A DNA stretch of 64,000 bases from Pseudobutyrivibrio sp. ACV-2. GTDB taxonomy: Bacteria > Bacillota > Clostridia > Lachnospirales > Lachnospiraceae. The notes beneath the pieces are model-generated. The model ran no database searches and had not been told where the DNA came from. It saw only the letters and a program-made list of their open reading frames with translations. A program made the position numbers and the translations under genes. This document shows positions 43,280 to 51,644 of the stretch, piece after piece; within the stretch, counting starts at the first letter, position 1, and the number at the start of each line of letters is the position of its first letter. Location: contig NZ_FNQZ01000006.1 in NCBI RefSeq assembly GCF_900107545.1, positions 145,822-209,821 on the forward strand, written 5' to 3'.

Positions 43280-44236
43280 ATGAAACCAGTCCTATACATA
43301 GTAATACCATGCTATAACGAGGAAGAGGTTCTTCCAATCACAGCACCATTATTTCTGGACAAAATAAAAGAGCTTATCAATCTTGAAAAGATTGATGACA
43401 AGTCTCGTGTTATGTTTGTAAATGATGGTTCAAAGGATAAAACCTGGGAAATAATCAAGGATTTAGCAAAGCAGAATGAGCATTTTGTAGGTATCACCCA
43501 AAGCCGCAACCGTGGTCATCAAAATGCCGTTTTAGCAGGTCTGATGGAAGCAAAGGAGCTTTGTGATATCACCATTTCTATCGATTGTGACGGTCAGGAC
43601 GACATCAATGCCATGAACGAAATGGTAGATGCATATTTGGACGGATGTGAAATCGTATATGGTGTACGTAACAGTCGTCAGACAGATACCTTCTTCAAGA
43701 GATTTACAGCTGAAAGCTTTTACAAGCTTTTAAATGGTATGGGCGCAGAGGTTGTGTTTAACCACGCAGACTATCGTCTTGTTTCAAGCCGCGTCCTTAA
43801 TGAATTCGCAAACTTCAAAGAGGTAAACCTTTTCCTTAGAGGAATGTTCCCTCTTGTAGGCTTTAAGAGTACAAGTGTTTACTATGCCAGAAACGAGCGT
43901 ATCGCAGGAGAGAGCCACTATCCATTATCAAAGATGCTTTCCCTTGCATTTGACGGTATCACAAGCCTAAGTGTAAAGCCTATCAGAATGATTACAGGTT
44001 TTGGCGTGTTTGTAGCTTTTATCAGCTTAGTGCTCCTTATATATTCAGTTGTTCAGCATTTCCTTGGCAACACCAACGCAGGCTGGGCAAGCCTTATGGT
44101 TGCTATTACTTTCCTTGGTGGTATCCAGCTTATTTCTCTCGGTGTAATCGGAGAATATGTTGGCAAGACCTACATGGAGACAAAGCAAAGACCTAGATAC
44201 ATAATCAGTGAGAGAACATATGGAACCGACAATTGA
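43280..44236 (+). CDS. GtrB-like polyprenyl-phosphate glycosyltransferase (GT2)
   Basis: This 318-residue enzyme has a GT-A domain (VIPCYNEEEVLPITAP, VMFVNDGSKDKTWEII, SRNRGHQNAVLAGLM, SIDCDGQDD with the DxD metal site) and two C-terminal membrane helices (about residues 228-250 and 262-285). This is the GtrB/dolichol-phosphate-mannose-synthase plan. It would transfer a sugar from an NDP donor to undecaprenyl phosphate, giving a donor for outside-acting GT-C enzymes, several of which lie downstream. AAGGAG at 43269-43274 fixes ATG 43280; an in-frame ATG at 43256 comes from the palindromic repeat. Confidence 0.88.
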   Translation: MKPVLYIVIPCYNEEEVLPITAPLFLDKIKELINLEKIDDKSRVMFVNDGSKDKTWEIIKDLAKQNEHFVGITQSRNRGHQNAVLAGLMEAKELCDITISIDCDGQDDINAMNEMVDAYLDGCEIVYGVRNSRQTDTFFKRFTAESFYKLLNGMGAEVVFNHADYRLVSSRVLNEFANFKEVNLFLRGMFPLVGFKSTSVYYARNERIAGESHYPLSKMLSLAFDGITSLSVKPIRMITGFGVFVAFISLVLLIYSVVQHFLGNTNAGWASLMVAITFLGGIQLISLGVIGEYVGKTYMETKQRPRYIISERTYGTDN

Positions 44237-45629
44237 AAATTTTCTATATTTTGAGAAAAAAAATAAATGCAATCAAATAGAGATTGAGGGAATGCATGTA
44301 TGGGCGCTGTATCGTTATGAAATCCATAATGCTATAAAGGCACAAACTGTTGGCAGGACTGAAGAAACAGAGGCAGCATTTACAAAAAAGGAGCTTATTA
44401 CAATGGCATTGAATGCCCTTAAGCCTTTTATGTATAGAAATGTTGATGTGCTGTTTGTCGGAAATGGTCGCAGAACAAAAAATCCAGACACCGGCGTATA
44501 TGAAGATATTTATTGCGACGAAATAGCAAAAAAATATAACAGTGTTATACTAGAACATCCGGAAAATCACGGTCACTGTCAACCAAACGGCATGAACAAT
44601 GTTTATTTTACTGACAGGGTAGCTTTTGAAACAAATATTGCGGTTAAACTATCAAAAAAGCTTAATACACCAAAGAGGCAGCGAAGAACTGAAGAGGTAA
44701 AGGCAAAATTAGCACCAATCTTTGATGAGTTGAAAAAAGAATTTGGTCCAGATTTAAAGGATAAGCTTATTCCAGAAATCGTTGATAGAATGTACTACAT
44801 AGATGTGACTAAGAAATATTGCGGAAAAATTCTGGACAAAGCACGACCAAAGCTTATTATAGAGATTTGTTATTACGCAATGGAATGTTATGCCATGAAT
44901 ATGTTGGGGCATGAACGAGGTATTCCAACAGCAGAGTATAGTCATGGATTCGCATTTCCAACACATACACCAATGCAATACAATCCAGAAGACCATTTGA
45001 ATGAACTTCCAGATTACGAGCTTGTCTACAGCGAGACCCAGTTACCAATAGTAAATCTTCCTGGCAATGTAAAAATGCGCACAGTAGGTTTCCCGTTTTT
45101 TGAAAAGCAAAGAGCTCATTATCAATCTGCAAATCCAAAGAATGATAAGACTATATGTTTCATTTCAACACTTACTGAGGGTGAAGAAATCAGTAAAGTG
45201 GCTGCCAGAACAGCGGAACTACTAGGGGATGAATATCATATAATATACAAGCTTCACCCAAAGGAATTTGGATACTATAAAGAAAGATATCCTTGGCTTA
45301 ATACTCCTAAGCTTGATGTGATAGATAACGGTGAAAATCATATTTTCAAATATCTGGCCGAAAGCGCAGTTGTTGTAAGCACCCGCACAGCCTCTGTTTG
45401 GGAAGGAATTGGTTTTGGTTGTAAAACTATTCTTTTGAATTTTGGTGACACAGTAGTTAATATGGAGTATTTTATTAAAGAGAAGAATGTTCCTATTGTT
45501 GATACAGCAGAGGAAGTAGTCGATTTAATTAAGACGGATTCTGCGGGCTATGTTGAGCCAGATGGAATGTTTGAGCCAAATGCAATGCATAATATTTGTG
45601 AGTTTATAGATGAGGTGATTAAAAAATGA
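44220..45629 (+). CDS. Capsule-type GT-B protein of unknown donor
   Basis: This 469-residue soluble protein is hard to place. The N-terminal half carries VDVLFVGNGRRTKNPDTGVYEDIYCDEI. The C-terminal half has ECYAMNMLGHERGIPTAEYSHGF, ICFISTLTEGEEISKVAARTAELLGDEYHIIYKLHPKE and VVVSTRTASVWEGIGFGCKTILLNFGD, a pattern like CDP-glycerol glycerophosphotransferase and capsule synthesis proteins. It overlaps the GtrB-like gene by 17 bases (start ATG 44220; GTG 44208 is possible) and the next gene at ATGA. Coupling to a CMP-sugar cytidylyltransferase suggests it may use that CMP- or CDP-linked product as donor. Confidence 0.6.
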   Translation: MEPTIENFLYFEKKNKCNQIEIEGMHVWALYRYEIHNAIKAQTVGRTEETEAAFTKKELITMALNALKPFMYRNVDVLFVGNGRRTKNPDTGVYEDIYCDEIAKKYNSVILEHPENHGHCQPNGMNNVYFTDRVAFETNIAVKLSKKLNTPKRQRRTEEVKAKLAPIFDELKKEFGPDLKDKLIPEIVDRMYYIDVTKKYCGKILDKARPKLIIEICYYAMECYAMNMLGHERGIPTAEYSHGFAFPTHTPMQYNPEDHLNELPDYELVYSETQLPIVNLPGNVKMRTVGFPFFEKQRAHYQSANPKNDKTICFISTLTEGEEISKVAARTAELLGDEYHIIYKLHPKEFGYYKERYPWLNTPKLDVIDNGENHIFKYLAESAVVVSTRTASVWEGIGFGCKTILLNFGDTVVNMEYFIKEKNVPIVDTAEEVVDLIKTDSAGYVEPDGMFEPNAMHNICEFIDEVIKK

Positions 45630-46297
45630 AAACAGTAGCATTTGTACCTATTAAGCTTAATAACGAAAGACTGCCAGGAAAAAACCTAAAGAAGTTTTCT
45701 GATGGAACTCCACTAGTGCAAGTTATTTTAGATAAATTAGTTGCGCTTAAAGGTGAATGTATTGATGAAGTATATTGCTATTGTAGCCAGGAAGAAATAA
45801 CAGGTTATCTTCCAGAGGGAGTGCAATGGCTTCAGCGTCCAACATTTTTGGATGATAAATATTGCAAGGGGCGTGCTATTTATGAGGAGTTTGTCAAGAC
45901 TATAGAGGCTGATGTATATGTTCTTTGCCATGCGACAACTCCTTTTACAAGTACTGAACACATTAAAGAATGTATACAAGCAGTACAATCAGGAAATTAC
46001 AAGTCAGCATTTGCTGGCCAAAAAATACAGACCTTCATATGGAAGGATGGTAAGCCATTCAACTTTGATTTAAGTAATCCACCACGTACACAGGATATGG
46101 AAGCTTATTATCTTGAAATCCCAACTCCATATGTATTTACTAAAGAATCATTTGCTGAAACACATGCCCGTAGCAATATAAATCCTTACATTGCCGAATG
46201 CGATGCAGTAGAATGTGTTGATGTGGATAATGCTGATGATTTTGAATTAGCAGATGCTGTTTATGGTTTTATTAAGAATAAATATGGAATGAATTAA
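45626..46297 (+). CDS. Cytidylyltransferase of the NeuA-like family, orphan of a synthase
   Basis: This 223-residue cytidylyltransferase has the signature in a modified form, VAFVPIKLNNERLPGKNLKKFSDGTPL, where normal NeuA has PARGGSKGIPGKN. Later VLCHATTPFTSTEHI and ECVDVDNADDFELA keep the metal-binding Asp pattern of the family. It is clearly different from the NeuA/LegF candidate at 27.7 kb, and no NeuB or KdsA partner is nearby. The neighbours are an HMGL-like aldolase and two transketolase subunits, so its substrate may be an unusual keto-acid or keto-sugar, or a phosphonate-like group as for other CMP-transferases. Substrate unknown. Confidence 0.78.
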   Translation: MKTVAFVPIKLNNERLPGKNLKKFSDGTPLVQVILDKLVALKGECIDEVYCYCSQEEITGYLPEGVQWLQRPTFLDDKYCKGRAIYEEFVKTIEADVYVLCHATTPFTSTEHIKECIQAVQSGNYKSAFAGQKIQTFIWKDGKPFNFDLSNPPRTQDMEAYYLEIPTPYVFTKESFAETHARSNINPYIAECDAVECVDVDNADDFELADAVYGFIKNKYGMN

Positions 46298-46315
46298 TAT
46301 TAGAAAAGGTGTTTT

Positions 46316-47329
46316 ATGAAAGATAATATAATTTTATTAGATACATCGTTAAGAGATGGAGGCCATCTCAATGATTCAAGATTTGGTAAAGATATGATTT
46401 TGGATACAGTATTAGGTCTTTGCAAAGCTGGCCTTGATTACATTGAGTTAGGTTTTTTAACAACTGACGATTACGATGAAAATGTTTCTTTATTTAGAAA
46501 TGTTGCAGATGCTAGAAAGGTAATACCAGAGAATTCATATGATACCAGATTTGCACTTATGGCATATCGCTTTGATGTAAACAACATTGAGGATTATGAT
46601 GGTGGGAATGTTGATTTGATTCGTACAACATTTCATGTTTACGATTTTGAGGAAGGAATCGAAAACTGCAAAAAAACCATTAATAAAGGATATAAATGTT
46701 CGGTAAACCTCATTAATTTTTATGGTGCATATACTGAGGAGCAGAAGATTGAAAACTTTAAGCGTATAAATGATTTACATCCATTTGCTATTTCGATGGC
46801 AGATACATATGGACTTCTTGATATGCCAGAAATAGAGTATATTTATGAATTGGCTGATAAATATCTTGATAAGGATATTACTCTTGGTATTCATCTTCAT
46901 GAAAATAAAGGAATCAGCTACGCTATGGCGCAGAGATTTTTACAGCTCAAGTCCCCTGAAAGAAAAGCGTTAGTTGATGGTACTCTTTATGGAATAGGTG
47001 AGGTACCAGGAAACCTTAGACTTGAGCAAATTTGCGAGTTCATGAACAAGTATCATGGAACAGATTATAAAATGGATGAAATTTATAGTCTTATTGATAA
47101 ATACTATATTAAAGAAAAGGCAAAGAAGGATTGGGATTACGAGTTACCATATGCTATATCTTCTAAATATGGTATCAATAGAAAGTACGCTCAGTTCTTG
47201 ATAGAGAAGGGGGATGTTGGAATGTATGATATCAACAAAATCCTTTCAAATGTTCATGGTGCTGATAAGCCAAGCTACAATAAGGTTTTGGCTGCTAAGA
47301 TTTATGAGGATTATAAAAATAATAATTAA
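46316..47329 (+). CDS. HMGL-like DRE-TIM aldolase
   Basis: This 337-residue protein has the DRE-TIM metallolyase signature LLDTSLRDGGH (D9, R13, D14) and the metal motif GIHLHENKG (H193, H195), followed by the DGTLYGIGEVPGNLRLE strand. The family includes HMG-CoA lyase, 4-hydroxy-2-oxovalerate aldolase (DmpG) and isopropylmalate synthases; DmpG-like aldolases join pyruvate to aldehydes. The N-terminal barrel is complete. The C-terminal 80 residues are not recognisable as the CoA-linked domain of DmpG. It sits between a cytidylyltransferase and a split transketolase, an arrangement I do not recognise. AAAGGTG precedes ATG 46316. Confidence 0.8.
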   Translation: MKDNIILLDTSLRDGGHLNDSRFGKDMILDTVLGLCKAGLDYIELGFLTTDDYDENVSLFRNVADARKVIPENSYDTRFALMAYRFDVNNIEDYDGGNVDLIRTTFHVYDFEEGIENCKKTINKGYKCSVNLINFYGAYTEEQKIENFKRINDLHPFAISMADTYGLLDMPEIEYIYELADKYLDKDITLGIHLHENKGISYAMAQRFLQLKSPERKALVDGTLYGIGEVPGNLRLEQICEFMNKYHGTDYKMDEIYSLIDKYYIKEKAKKDWDYELPYAISSKYGINRKYAQFLIEKGDVGMYDINKILSNVHGADKPSYNKVLAAKIYEDYKNNN

Positions 47330-47353
47330 AGAGATTTAGCAAGGAATAATCTA

Positions 47354-48190
47354 ATGAAAAAAATACTTAATGTTAATTATGACGATCTTAGAGCAACAGC
47401 TTTAAAAAATCGATTAAAGATACTGAATATGGTTCATGATGGGGCATCAGGTCATCTTGGTGGTGCTCTTTCAGCGTGTGATATTATTACATATCTTGGT
47501 GAGTGTATCATTGATTATGATAGCGATGAACGTGATAGATTTATTCTTTCAAAGGGACATGCTGTTACAGCTTTGTATGCTGAGTTACATGAGCTTGGAA
47601 TAGTTAAAGATGAAGAACTTCATACATTTAGAAAGCTTAATTCAAGACTCTCAGGACATACAAATCGAGAAAAACTTCCTGAAACAGATGTTACAACAGG
47701 CTTATTAGGTCAAGGTCTTTCTTATGGAGTTGGAATGGCTTTTGCAAAAAAATTAAAGAAGAGCCGCGATACCGTTTATGTAATGATTGGCGATGGTGAA
47801 ACACATGAAGGACAGATATGGGAAGCCCTGATGGAAGCTGGGCATTTTAAACTAGATAATCTGGTTCTTATTATTGACAGAAATGGACTTTGTTCTCATC
47901 AACCAGTGGAGAATGTTATTTCTATTGAGCCATTAGCTGATAGGCTCGAGAGCTTTGGTTGGTTTGTAAAAGACATTAACGGCCATAGTATGGAAGAAAT
48001 TGATTCTGCAATTACCTCACTTCAGTCTCAATATGGTAAGCCTAAATGCATTATTGCTCATACTGTAAAGGGTAAAGGAATTAGTTTTATGGAAAATGAT
48101 GGTCAGTGGCATCGTAATATTCCAACAGATGAGCAATATGAAATAGCTAAGGCTGAGCTTGAGGCTCAGATTGGAGGTACAAATGTTTAG
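47354..48190 (+). CDS. Transketolase, N-terminal (TPP-binding) subunit
   Basis: This 278-residue protein is the thiamine-diphosphate-binding half of a two-subunit transketolase. Motifs include GASGHLGGALSACDI with the conserved His, RFILSKGHAVTALYAEL, and GDGETHEGQIWEALMEAGHFKLDNLVLIIDRN, which carries the TPP GDG-N motif. The C-terminal Lys-rich VKGKGISFMENDGQWH is also typical. The 3' end overlaps the C-terminal subunit gene. In split transketolases the two together move a two-carbon ketol group. Placement inside a glycan locus suggests action on a special sugar. Confidence 0.9.
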   Translation: MKKILNVNYDDLRATALKNRLKILNMVHDGASGHLGGALSACDIITYLGECIIDYDSDERDRFILSKGHAVTALYAELHELGIVKDEELHTFRKLNSRLSGHTNREKLPETDVTTGLLGQGLSYGVGMAFAKKLKKSRDTVYVMIGDGETHEGQIWEALMEAGHFKLDNLVLIIDRNGLCSHQPVENVISIEPLADRLESFGWFVKDINGHSMEEIDSAITSLQSQYGKPKCIIAHTVKGKGISFMENDGQWHRNIPTDEQYEIAKAELEAQIGGTNV

Positions 48191-49115
48191 TCAGTATGAA
48201 TACAGCATCCCAAAAGAAGCTATCGGTAATACACTGATAGAACTTGCTGAGACAAATAATAAGATTTGTGTGTTTTCAAGTGATGTAAGCAAATCTGTAA
48301 ATGTTTATGAGTTTAGTCAGGCTCATCCTGATAGATTTTTTGAAATGGGTATTGCAGAACAGAGTACGGTATCAGCAGCAGGCGGCATGGCAATAGAAGG
48401 TTTTATTCCTGTATATGTGGCATTATCTATTTTTTCAAATGGAATGACTTTTCCACAGACAAGACAAGTATGTAATAATAATTTGAATGTAAAGATAATT
48501 GGTACTCATGCCGGAGTAGATGATGGAGCGGACGGTCCAGGTCATCACTCGACAGAGGATATGGCTATAAGTAGAGTTATTCCTAGGATGACAGTGTTGT
48601 GTCCTTCTGATGAAAATGAGGTGGCTGCCGCAATTAGAGCTATGATAGACATGGAAGGCCCTTGTTATATGCGAGTTGCTAGAGAGGTTCAGCCAATTAT
48701 CCATGATAAAGATATTAAGTTTGAGATAGGTAAAGCCGAGATATTATATGATGAAGGTGATGACTTTGCTATTATTTTTGAGGGTAGTGCCTTGGAGCAG
48801 GCTCTTGAAGGCTGGGAAGCATCAAAGAATACAGGCAAAAAAGGTAAACTTATTAATATCCGTAGTATCAAGCCATTAGACGAAGAATGCGTTCGCAAAG
48901 TAGCAGATATGGTTGATACAATTATTACTGTTGAGAATCATAGTATCAAGGGTGGGTTATATTCTGTTATTTGCGAAACATTAGCCGGTGAGAAGCATAA
49001 AGCTGTTGTAAAACCAGTTGGTTTTCATGATCAATTTATGGAATCTGGACCATCTGCTGGAATTAAAGAAAAATATGGATTAAATGCTAAAGCCATAGTA
49101 GATTATATAAACTAG
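48183..49115 (+). CDS. Transketolase, C-terminal subunit
   Basis: This 310-residue partner carries the pyrimidine-binding domain (VFSSDVSKSVNVYEF, EMGIAEQSTVSAAGGMAIEG with the essential Glu that activates TPP) and the C-terminal domain (DEGDDFAIIFEGSALEQALEGW, VENHSIKGGLYSVI). GGAGG (48173-48177) precedes ATG 48183, which lies within the last codons of the N subunit; the open frame to TTG 48159 is not needed. It is the last gene before a gap with a new promoter, so the module 45626-49115 ends here. Confidence 0.9.
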   Translation: MFSQYEYSIPKEAIGNTLIELAETNNKICVFSSDVSKSVNVYEFSQAHPDRFFEMGIAEQSTVSAAGGMAIEGFIPVYVALSIFSNGMTFPQTRQVCNNNLNVKIIGTHAGVDDGADGPGHHSTEDMAISRVIPRMTVLCPSDENEVAAAIRAMIDMEGPCYMRVAREVQPIIHDKDIKFEIGKAEILYDEGDDFAIIFEGSALEQALEGWEASKNTGKKGKLINIRSIKPLDEECVRKVADMVDTIITVENHSIKGGLYSVICETLAGEKHKAVVKPVGFHDQFMESGPSAGIKEKYGLNAKAIVDYIN

Positions 49116-49151
49116 GTGTGTAATAATTCACACAAAATACATAGTTTCACC

Positions 49152-49180
49152 TTGATTTGTACATGGTTATATTCTACACT
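49152..49180 (+). promoter_or_regulatory. Candidate promoter for the secreted repeat protein
   Basis: TTGATT (49152-49157) and TACACT (49175-49180) at 17-base spacing, 72 bases upstream of the start. The gap 49116-49251 holds no gene, so an independent promoter is expected here. Confidence 0.5.
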
Positions 49181-49217
49181 TACCATAGGGTTATGTACAA
49201 ACATTACAAATGTAATG
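49156..49217 (+). promoter_or_regulatory. Inverted repeats around the promoter and in the 5' leader
   Basis: TTTGTACAT (49156-49164) is an exact inverted match of ATGTACAAA (49193-49201), the left arm overlapping the -35 region and the right arm lying in the leader. Directly after it, CATTAC (49202-49207) pairs with GTAATG (49212-49217). These could be an operator or a stabilising 5' structure. Confidence 0.55.
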
Positions 49218-49251
49218 ACAATACAATAATGAGAAAGGTGGTAATATTATT

Positions 49252-49824
49252 ATGAAAAAATTCAGAGTTACAAGGATTTTATCAGGAGCTCTTGCTTTAG
49301 TAACTGCAGTTACAGTATTTACAACAAGCGCATTTGCTGGCAATGTACGTACAGACCAGTACAAGAGAGAGCTCACAGCAGAAGAAAAACAGCTTATTTC
49401 TACAGTATTTGATGCAAAGTATTATGCTAATGCATATTTAGATGTTTTGCATTTTTATGGCTACGATTATTATAAGCCAGAAGCTGATGCTGTTCTTTTG
49501 AATCACTTTTTGGATTTTGGTATTTGGGAAGAAAGACAGCCAAATGCTGCGTTTGCAATTGATGTTTATGCCACAAGAAATGGTGATTTAAGACAGAAAT
49601 ATGGTGATGATATAATTGCATACTACGTTCATTACGCTAGTGAGCCAAAGGAAGCTGGATGGAGAGTTATTCCTACATGGAATGATGCTTACGCAAAAGG
49701 GGCAACAATCTACTCTGTTTATGATTTAGTTTCAGGTTCAACTACAGCAATTAAGGCTGGAGCAGTTCCTGTACAGACACCAACTTATGCACCAAATCTT
49801 GGTATAGGTGTAACTAATAATTAA
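49252..49824 (+). CDS. Small secreted protein with Tyr-rich tandem repeats
   Basis: This 190-residue protein has a classical signal peptide: a basic start MKKFRVTR, a hydrophobic core, and a cleavage site after AFA near residue 29. The mature part has two weak repeats of about 45 residues: FDAKYYANAYLDVLHFYGYD...LLNHFLDFGIWEERQ and FAIDVYATRNGDLRQKYGDD...YYVHYASEPKEAGWR. Repeats of this YY-x-YPDV...HF-x-x-GIxEGR type are common in secreted Lachnospiraceae wall proteins. The end is Thr/Pro-rich. It has its own promoter and terminator, so it is monocistronic. GAAAGGTGG precedes ATG 49252. Function unknown. Confidence 0.85.
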   Translation: MKKFRVTRILSGALALVTAVTVFTTSAFAGNVRTDQYKRELTAEEKQLISTVFDAKYYANAYLDVLHFYGYDYYKPEADAVLLNHFLDFGIWEERQPNAAFAIDVYATRNGDLRQKYGDDIIAYYVHYASEPKEAGWRVIPTWNDAYAKGATIYSVYDLVSGSTTAIKAGAVPVQTPTYAPNLGIGVTNN

Positions 49825-49839
49825 TTGAAAGATATTTAG

Positions 49840-49876
49840 AGAACCTGAAGTCAATCGACTTCAGGTTCTTTTTTTG
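49840..49876 (+). terminator. Intrinsic terminator
   Basis: AGAACCTGAAGTC (49840-49852) pairs perfectly with GACTTCAGGTTCT (49857-49869) over an AATC loop, followed by a run of T. It ends the secreted-protein transcript. Confidence 0.95.
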
Positions 49877-49901
49877 CTATGAATAGATTAATGTGATAAA
49901 C

Positions 49902-49907
49902 TATAAT
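49902..49907 (+). promoter_or_regulatory. Candidate -10 box for the membrane-protein run
   Basis: A perfect TATAAT lies 31 bases before ATG 49939 and just after a terminator. The -35 side is weak (TATGAA at 49878-49883, 18 bases away). A new transcription start is expected here. Confidence 0.4.
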
Positions 49908-49938
49908 ACTGAATTAGTACGCATTAAGGTGGAAAAAT

Positions 49939-51633
49939 ATGGAACAAAGTTCTAAAAATTTATTCGTAAAGTCTTTATTGGTAATTGTAATTGCTGCATG
50001 GGCTCTATGGACATTAAATTCCGGTCTTTATGTAGATGAAAATGGGTTACTTACCATTTATAAAGGAATCAACCAGGGGCAGCATATGTTTGTTGATAGC
50101 TGGGAATCTCTACAGACTGGAGGATTTCTGGCATGGCCGTTGTTTGCACTCTATTATGATGTTTTTAAGCCAATGTTTGAAACAGCAGGGATAAATATAG
50201 GTCTTGTTTTGTTAATGAGAATAGCCTATATGATCGTCAGGGCTTTAGTGGCTATTTATTTATATTTCACTATTAGAAAAACAGCGTATGAAGATGGTGC
50301 ATATTATGGTGCCCTGTTCTACTTTTTATTTGTTGTTACATGGAAAAATTTCTCATACAAATCCTATTGTGAAATTGCAGTCATGTTAATACTCTGTTTT
50401 TTAATTAGATATCATGAAAGCAGAAACGTAGCCTATTTTGTCCTAACAGGTATTGCTGCCTCAATAGCTATTTTGGCATATCCAACCATGTTAATATTGG
50501 CTGTTGTTATTGGTGTTATTATCATCTGGAAGATGTATAGCAGTGACATAGGAATTATGCCATTAATTTTATTTGTTACTACATGTGTCATATGTGGAAT
50601 TGCTTTTCTGACATATTTGCAGCTGACATCTGGTATACCAGAAGCGTTATCTCAATTAAAATATCTTGGCGATCAGGATTATGAGGAAAATGTATTTGTC
50701 AGATTCGGAAAAATTCTTATTAGCTATGCAGCATTTGGAGTGGTCGCATATATACCAGTAGTGTTGATTAATTTATTTAAGCGAATCATTAATATCGATG
50801 ATTATTTAGAAAAAGGAATACTATCGCTTTACTGGTTTGTATTTCTACTAGCTGTTTGCTTTTTGAAAGTAGATAGCATATCAAATTCGCGATTTATATA
50901 TGCGCTGATATTAGTCTATTTTTGGTTCCCATATTTAATCCATGAAAGATCTGAAAATGGCTATACCGTAATTGGCGCCTACAATAATACAATCAATAGT
51001 GAAAAAGAAGTACTATGGTTGATGTTTACCATGTCTACTGCAGCGCAATTTGTTTGGGCTGTATCTACAAATCAGGATATTTCTGTGCCAGGCCACATGG
51101 CAGTGTATGCCGCAATAGCTGTCATATTGTTGTTATGCACTAATGGTGAGATGCTCGGTTTAGTGAGATTGATGATTATTTCAGCTGTATTCTTCTTATG
51201 TTTTTGGGTGGCAGAAGGTAACGGTGGCTATTCAGACATATTAAAGGAAAGATGGATTGTTACTGAAGGTGAGCTAAAAGGTATAGCTCTTCTTCCGGAG
51301 GACTATAAGGCTAACCAATCCGTTTATAATTTAGTTACAAACTATGTATCCAAAGATGACAAGCTTCTCGTAGCATTTGGAAGTAATAGCACAGGATATT
51401 TGAATTGCGATGCAAAGCAAGGTACGTATTCTGTATATGCCCGCACACAGAAAAATACAAAGCTATTAGAATATTATGAAATAAATCCAGATAACCAGGC
51501 GGATTATGTGCTCATTGATACCAGTAATGTAAAATATCAGGATTTCATGGATGGTGAGGTCGGAAAATACATAATGGAAAATTATACAGCGCAAGTAGCC
51601 AAGGACGGAGATTTTGTTTTGTGGGGGAGATAA
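49939..51633 (+). CDS. Polytopic GT-C-like membrane protein
   Basis: This 564-residue protein has roughly 11-12 hydrophobic helices. The first outside loop contains NSGLYVDENGLLTIYKGINQGQHMF, with an Asp-Glu pair in the position expected for GT-C enzymes (PMT/ArnT/Alg type), and a soluble C-terminal outside domain covers about residues 435-564. It opens a run of seven such proteins. It is probably an outside-acting glycosyltransferase that uses polyprenyl-phosphate sugars, but family and sugar cannot be named. It overlaps the frame of the next gene at its end. AAGGTGG lies before the ATG. Confidence 0.65.
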   Translation: MEQSSKNLFVKSLLVIVIAAWALWTLNSGLYVDENGLLTIYKGINQGQHMFVDSWESLQTGGFLAWPLFALYYDVFKPMFETAGINIGLVLLMRIAYMIVRALVAIYLYFTIRKTAYEDGAYYGALFYFLFVVTWKNFSYKSYCEIAVMLILCFLIRYHESRNVAYFVLTGIAASIAILAYPTMLILAVVIGVIIIWKMYSSDIGIMPLILFVTTCVICGIAFLTYLQLTSGIPEALSQLKYLGDQDYEENVFVRFGKILISYAAFGVVAYIPVVLINLFKRIINIDDYLEKGILSLYWFVFLLAVCFLKVDSISNSRFIYALILVYFWFPYLIHERSENGYTVIGAYNNTINSEKEVLWLMFTMSTAAQFVWAVSTNQDISVPGHMAVYAAIAVILLLCTNGEMLGLVRLMIISAVFFLCFWVAEGNGGYSDILKERWIVTEGELKGIALLPEDYKANQSVYNLVTNYVSKDDKLLVAFGSNSTGYLNCDAKQGTYSVYARTQKNTKLLEYYEINPDNQADYVLIDTSNVKYQDFMDGEVGKYIMENYTAQVAKDGDFVLWGR

Positions 51634-51644
51634 TAGATATTTCG

